Made by a program: the position numbers and the translations under genes
The notes under the pieces: generated by a model
What the model was told of the DNA's origin: nothing
The model's database searches: none
The model's input: only the letters and a program-made list of their open reading frames with translations
Source: Larix sibirica
Lineage: Eukaryota; Streptophyta; Pinopsida; Pinales; Pinaceae
Reading direction: 5' to 3'
DNA: 23,168 nucleotides
Assembly: GCA_004151065.3 (NCBI GenBank)
Contig: NWUY0300003724.1
Span: 1 to 23,168, forward strand
Part shown: piece by piece, positions 18,890-23,168 of the stretch
Numbering within the stretch: the first letter of the stretch is position 1
How the letters are laid out: each line of letters opens with the position of its first letter

Positions 18890-20645
18890 TTTTTAACCCT
18901 GGCTAGGGTGTTCAAAGATTTAAGTGCTCAGGCCACAAATTAAGGAAAACTGTCAGGGTGAGGGAAGGGGAAGGAACAACTAACGAGCCCAAGGGACTTA
19001 CAAAAGGGGATGAGGAGGAAACAGTTGTTCGAACATCATCCAAAAGGGAGAAAGACTGGAATGGAACCTAAATAAAATCATTTGTAGACATACCCCTTTT
19101 CCGCCATATCCAGTGGAGCCTCTAAGGGTTGTCTTGCACTTACAATGTGTTCATGATCTATTCCATCCACGTCCACATTCATTCCAGGAGAAACATTGTG
19201 CGACACATAACTATCTACTAGGTTGTAAACTTTCTTCCCTGATCCAAGAGGAAGAGGGTATCCCTCTCCAGGAAGCACCAAACCTGGGTTGTTGTGCCCT
19301 TCCACCTTGTCATACAGCCTATGGGGGGGTCTCTTGTTCCACGCCATTCCCTCCTTAGAACCTTTAAACATTGAGCAATCCTTCGCAATGTGGCCGACCT
19401 CTGATCAGCTTCAACTCATTCAATAATCTAGCCCGTGTATCTAGCTTAACCAATATACGAGCAAAAGCCATTTTTGTTCGTGCATTAAAAAGTCATATAC
19501 TAGCATCTAGGAAGACTCTAAGAGCGTTACCAATGTGCTTAAAATCATCTAAGGACCAAAATTCTAATGGCAGTCCCGACAGACAAACGCATAACATTTA
19601 GTCGTTCTCTCTTGAGGTCGAAGAGGGGAGTCCATCTTATCATGAATATAGGAATCGAATTGATACTCCATTTTTTATTCATAATCCATTGGGCATCCTT
19701 CTGGGATTCCAAAAAGAAGCCAAACCACCCCGCGCCATAGACTTAACGTTCATAGTGTAACTGAATTTATGACCCCAATTCTCCTTCACCCAAGTATTCA
19801 GTGCTTCTGGCTAGAACCTCCTGCCTTGAGCCCCGTTGACCATCGCCTTATCCGCAACATCCTCCATCGTATTCATCCTGACGTCCCTACCAAATACCAG
19901 CTCGGCCTCCTCTTCCCTCTGGGTCGTGCACCTCGCTTTCTTCTTCCGTCCTTTTCCAAAGCTTAAATGGGTAGACTTTGGGCTATATTCAATAGGTGTA
20001 GCGACCTGCGAGTGCTCCTGAAGCGATGCCTCTTCCACCAATAAAGGTCCTTTCCTATGATGGCTTAAGCTTTTACTCTTATCCCCAGTAGAAGGAGAAC
20101 CCCAGGACCAGTTTTGAATTCTGCCCGAAACGGTGAGGTGGATGTCCTGAGCAAAAGAGCCTAAGCTAGGAAGGCGTGAGTTAGGGTTTTGGGCGGACTG
20201 CAGACACACCTGCAAAGATTTGTTGGCCATAAACTCCTCCTGCTCTAAGAACCTCGAAGAATACACTATTCCAGAAAATAAGGAAGGGAAATCTCCTGAT
20301 TCCTTTGGAGCATAAAGAGCTGCCTGTTCCACTGAAATTGGGGGTTCTGCCAGGAGCGAAAATAGTTCCATAAGCCATGAAAGGGATGTCTTCCCTGGAA
20401 AGGGAAAATCAACGGACACCTCCTAGACATAAACCGAAGAAGGGGACCATAATCCCTCGTACTGTCTATCTCTAAAAACTTCTTATCTGGTTTGTTGTCA
20501 AAACCATCGCAAAGATTTGGACCCTCGATTGCCAGTTGTCTTCCTATGGGCACTTCCCAAATATCTACACCTTCATATGGATCATCTGAGAAGTCTACCT
20601 ACTCTTCGTCAAGATCATCTGCGAAGTCTATCTACACCTTCATAG
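18890..20645 (-). pseudogene. LINE C ORF1: DUF4283-like domain and zinc knuckle
   Basis: ORF1 proteins of plant L1 elements bind element RNA. From 20553 leftward there is VDIWEVPIGRQLAIEGPNL, then a 202-codon open frame (20419-19811) that is Ser/Pro-rich and low in structure, ending MNTMEDVADKAMVNGAQG. The DUF4283-like core follows in pieces: LNTWVKENWGHKFSYTMNV (about 19800-19740) and LPLEFWSLDDFKHIGNALRV (about 19580-19515), then FARILVKLDTRA. SEVGHIAKDCSMFKG near 19400 is the second half of a CCHC zinc knuckle whose first cysteines are lost. The frame 19371-19078 and a Ser/Thr-rich tail complete it. It carries several frameshifts and stops. Confidence 0.75.
20562..20645 (-). repeat. 33-bp repeat encoding acidic 11-residue units in LINE C ORF1
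   Basis: GATCATCTG at 20580 and 20613 begin two 33-bp units, and ATCTACACCTTCATA occurs at 20562 and 20629. On the minus strand they read VDFADDLDEE-stop and VDFSDDPYEGV, an acidic 11-residue period at the N-terminus of ORF1. About 2.5 units are present. Confidence 0.6.
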
Positions 20646-20743
20646 AGAAAAAGCAAAACCATTAAGATATCTACATTCGTAACCTGTACCACCACATATG
20701 CCTCCTGTGACCTACAGAAACCCTACCTGCAAAGCCCCTCTTT

Positions 20744-21042
20744 ATCTAGTTGGTTATATTTTTTAAGTTATAGGCTTTACGATTTAAAGTTTTGGTCTAG
20801 CCCTTGAATTAGGCTCAAACAAGGGGTTCCAATAAAATAATCACATTAGTCACATTTTTGGACTTCAAGGTCCAATTTGAGTGCCACTTATGGGAGTGGA
20901 TAGAAGACAGAATGAGGTGTTTTAACTTTGAATTTTATATGTATTAGGAAAAAACTGTTGAAGTGTCAATCTGTACAAGTTGCTCACTCAAAAGACATTG
21001 TAAAACAAAAGGTTTTCGTAGCTTGGACTTAACTTTTGTTTG
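20744..21042 (+). repeat. Direct repeat, copy 1 (~300 bp)
   Basis: This stretch matches 21722-22022 at roughly four of five positions over about 300 bp. Shared words include TTGAATTAGGCTCAAACAA, TAGTCACATTAGTCACATT or its variant, GGTCCAATTTGAGTGCCACTT and AAAACAAAAGGTTTT. Its left end abuts the presumed 5' end of LINE C. One frame (CHLWEW..ED..RCFN.EFYMY) is shared by both copies, but differences in that frame are mostly amino-acid-changing and each copy has a stop, so coding function is not supported. Confidence 0.8.
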
Positions 21043-21721
21043 GTATGATACTTACTATCAATGTCTTTTTTATCTTTAGGGTATATTTCTAAATTTCATC
21101 AATTTCAGAAAATACGTTTTATGTGGCGCTTTTAGCATGTTTTTCTTCATGCATATCTTCTCTACAGTTGACATACCATAATAATTCTCAAAACATATTT
21201 CTTTGTTGTATTTTCCATTTATCATCTTTTTCTTCTATTTTAGTTGTATTTTGTATCACCATGTTATAAAAAATTGTATATGGAGTATTTAGGTTGCAGG
21301 TCTTTGCATTGTTATTGTTATGTTACAGTTTTCATTCTTGGTTGGTTCATTTTTTGTATTTGTACCATTTGTTTCCTATATACACCATAAATATATAGTT
21401 TTAAGGATTGACAAGAGTAATTTGTAAACATAAGGTGTAAAGTAGGTTGCCCCTCGAAGTGGCATTGTTATTCATTCACCTTTTATCATTTCGAAAATGC
21501 AACATTATGTATTCTTTCTATTTTAATGCTATATGGGTTCTTTGGACCATAACATTTGATATCGGGGTGGACGATCCTTGGTTTGGCTTCTTCAAACGAG
21601 CCATATTATGATTTTCACTTTAATTTTTATTATTTATTTGTTTTTTGGATCATTAAAATTGCATGGGAATTTCCATGCTAACAAGAAAAAGAGCAAAGCA
21701 CACTAGATACACATTTTAGAA
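21043..21721. other. Spacer between the direct repeats, no gene seen
   Basis: About 680 bp of AT-rich sequence with T-rich runs and no recognisable open frame, terminal repeat or RNA gene. Confidence 0.5.
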
Positions 21722-22022
21722 CCTAGTTAGTTATACTTTTAAGGTTATAGGTTGTACAATTTAGAGTTTTTATCTAGTACTTGAATTAGGCTCAAACAAA
21801 GGGTTTCGGTAAAATAGTCACATTAGTCACATTCTTTAGGATTTTAAGGTCCAATTTGAGTGCCACTTGTGGGAGTGGACCGAAGACAAACTAAGGTGTT
21901 TTAACGCCGAATTTTATATGTATAAGGAAAAAATTGACAAAGTGTCAATCCATGTAAGTTTCTCATTCAAAAGACATTATAAAACAAAAGGTTTTGGTAG
22001 CTTGAACCTAACTTTTGGTTGG
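21722..22022 (+). repeat. Direct repeat, copy 2 (~300 bp)
   Basis: This is the partner of 20744-21042, offset by about 978 bp. Similarity ends sharply near 22022, just after AACTTTTGGTTGG. The open frame 21867-22073 crosses this repeat, begins at a non-ATG codon and has no known motif. The following 22023-22228 holds no recognisable feature before LINE D begins. Confidence 0.8.
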
Positions 22023-22228
22023 AAGGTCCAAATTGCAAGGGGTCAATGGGACACTAAAGAGGGCATATCATAGCACATCCTCTAAAAATTTAAGGAACAA
22101 AATATTATAATTGGTGAAATTATAACATGCACAAGGCTATCCAACAAAGCAAATTCCTAATCATGTTTTTACGAGGTGGGCCAACTTAAAATTATCATAG
22201 CTTTCGATCATAAGTTGTAGAGTTTTCT

Positions 22229-22650
22229 GTGGGGGTTGATACATTGGGGGCTTTTCATTCAAAAGTTCCGACCACTCTTCAAATTGCTATTTCACCTTCC
22301 CCTATTGATGATGTTTTTTCTCCCCCATCTTCGGACTGTGGTTTTCCTTCCACAAAGGGGATCTCGGGGGTGGAACCTATTCCGATCTATGTCAATATTC
22401 TCGATGACAATAATGATGATATTCCCATTGCCTCAGTTAGGCATCCCTTTATCACCACTCGAAAACCTAAAAACGTTTCTCTTATGGATCATCTGAGACT
22501 TTGCCATAGAAGCACCCTCTTTCCCTTTCTTGTGTCAATCCAAGGGTGTCTTCCCTTCAATCTGTTTCAACCGCTTTATCTTTTGACTCTCCTTCTTCTG
22601 AAAATGTCGGGGTCCTTAGAGCAGGCAATCCCCTTGATTTGGGTTCCTGA
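22229..22650 (+). pseudogene. LINE D ORF1, C-terminal part
   Basis: A Ser/Pro-rich, low-complexity coding stretch (ISPSPIDDVFSPPSSDCGF and IPIYVNILDDNNDDIPIA) that leads into ORF2 of an L1-type LINE. The first frame holds to about 22509. A one-base shift near there gives a better continuation, SLSCVNPRVSSLQSVSTALS and then VGVLRAGNPLDLGS, ending at TGA 22648-22650. Unstructured C-terminal tails of this kind are normal for plant LINE ORF1. No DUF4283 core or zinc knuckle is seen upstream, so this copy was probably 5'-truncated around 22230 on insertion. A host exon is unlikely because of the ORF2 that follows directly. Confidence 0.6.
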
Positions 22651-23168
22651 TGAACTTCTTGTCCTTTAATATTCGGGTGATTGGCAGTTCTCCCAAAATA
22701 ACTGCTTTAAAGCGTCTGATTCAGACTGTGCAACCTGACATTGTTATGTTGCAAGAGACTATGTCTTTTGCTACCAAAGCTTGTGATTTTTTCCTTAAAA
22801 TTAAACCCTTCTGGAAATGTTGTGGATTGGATGCAAGTGGCCTTTATGGGGGTCTTTTCGTATCTTGGAACCCTTCAAATGTTGATCTTAATCCTTATAC
22901 AACTATTGCAGGGATTAGGGTTGTAGGTTTTCTCAGAGGTTTTAAAAAATCTATTAGTCTTTTGAATATATATGGTCCTTACAGTGGCAGAAAGGTATTA
23001 TGGGATAAGATTATTTCTTCTGGGTTCCTATCAAATCCATGCTTAATTATTGCTGGTGACCTGAATTTGACTTTGTCTCTAGCGAAAGTTTGGAGATTTG
23101 ACAATGTGAGTGATCCCCTAGCTCCTTTCTTCAAAGAGACCTTTGGCAATGTCGGTTTGTTAGATGTG
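22650..23168 (+). CDS. LINE D ORF2, EEP endonuclease domain (partial, runs off the window)
   Basis: An uninterrupted 173-codon frame begins at ATG 22650 and is open to the last base. It reads MNFLSFNIRVIGSS at the start, and all expected EEP positions are present: Asn7, Glu36 in MLQETM, Tyr108 in LLNIYGP, Asp137 and Asn139 in IIAGDLNLTLS. It also has the GLYGGLFVSWNP loop and SDPLAPFFKETF, the usual end of the domain. The enzyme nicks genomic DNA to prime reverse transcription; RT and RNase H should follow beyond the window. The ATG overlaps the ORF1 stop by one base (TGATG). The absence of stops over 519 bases makes this the youngest and possibly intact element here. Confidence 0.9.
   Translation, partial: MNFLSFNIRVIGSSPKITALKRLIQTVQPDIVMLQETMSFATKACDFFLKIKPFWKCCGLDASGLYGGLFVSWNPSNVDLNPYTTIAGIRVVGFLRGFKKSISLLNIYGPYSGRKVLWDKIISSGFLSNPCLIIAGDLNLTLSLAKVWRFDNVSDPLAPFFKETFGNVGLLDV

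Larger units (their letters stand above)
18395..20740 (-). mobile_element. LINE C: partial L1-type element (ORF1 plus EEP), lacking RT
   Basis: Read leftward, this holds a likely 5' leader (20740-20650), a degenerate ORF1 (about 20645-18890) with acidic repeat, disordered region, DUF4283-like RNA-binding domain and zinc knuckle, then the start of ORF2 at 18889 with the EEP domain to about 18395. The RT, connector and RNase H that should follow are absent. LINEs usually lose their 5' end on insertion, so loss of the 3' part points to later deletion, interruption or an assembly join. The ORF1/ORF2 junction sequence is identical over 15 bp to that of LINE A, suggesting related families. Confidence 0.85.
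22229..23168 (+). mobile_element. LINE D: L1-type non-LTR retrotransposon, 3' part outside the window
   Basis: This consists of the ORF1 tail and the open EEP-encoding start of ORF2, transcribed rightward. It stands head to head with LINE C, with the ~300-bp direct repeats between them. The 5' boundary is not defined by any visible target-site duplication; 22229 marks only where coding sequence becomes readable. Confidence 0.85.

Noticed and set aside
19836-20021. Plus-strand open frames over LINE C ORF1 (also 19113-19358, 19371-19601 and 19769-19966)
   Set aside because: They oppose the minus-strand ORF1 that carries the DUF4283-like and zinc-knuckle pieces. They are Ser/Leu-rich shadows.
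21867-22073. Short coding-like frame shared by both ~300-bp repeats
   Set aside because: Codon-by-codon comparison of the copies shows mostly amino-acid-changing differences and a stop in each copy, so selection on a protein is not supported.

Overview
This window looks like plant nuclear DNA, most probably from a conifer or another gymnosperm. It is AT-rich, has no intact multi-exon host gene, and is dominated by old, mostly broken retroelements. Three non-LTR (L1-type) LINEs have plant features: an endonuclease/exonuclease/phosphatase (EEP) domain, a DUF4283-like ORF1 and a C-terminal RNase H. The strongest pointer to conifers is a Penelope-like element (PLE) with a GIY-YIG endonuclease; such elements are known in plants mainly from conifers, where they were reported as 'Dryad'. 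The taxonomic call is inference. All family assignments come from motifs read by eye, without a database search.

Layout. 213-1140 (+): decayed coding region of unknown family, broken at two homopolymers. 1141-4480: AT-rich, no gene, two small direct repeats. 4488-8660 (-): LINE A, with nearly all of ORF2 recognisable (EEP, linker, reverse transcriptase, zinc-binding region, RNase H) but with stops, frameshifts, lost catalytic residues and two perfect short tandem duplications. 8800-13180: no convincing gene. 13184-14799 (+): a degenerate gene of a plant-specific, transposon-associated-looking protein, preceded by telobox motifs and a possible 5' intron. 14829-15185: AT-rich tandem duplication. 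15513-18229 (+): PLE covering N-terminal domain, RT with YVDD, and GIY-YIG endonuclease, with an unusual six-unit 11-residue tandem repeat in the coding frame. 18395-20740 (-): LINE C, holding ORF1 (DUF4283-like, zinc knuckle) and the EEP part of ORF2, but no RT. 20744-22022: a pair of ~300-bp direct repeats. 22229-23168 (+): LINE D, whose ORF2 is open to the window edge with all visible EEP catalytic residues.

No coordinated pathway is present. The region is a layered graveyard of target-primed retroelements. LINE D is the least decayed and probably the youngest; LINE A, LINE C and the PLE all need several frameshifts to be read. The observations most worth following are the PLE, its internal 33-bp peptide repeat, and the overlapping stop/start junctions between ORF1 and ORF2 in the LINEs.
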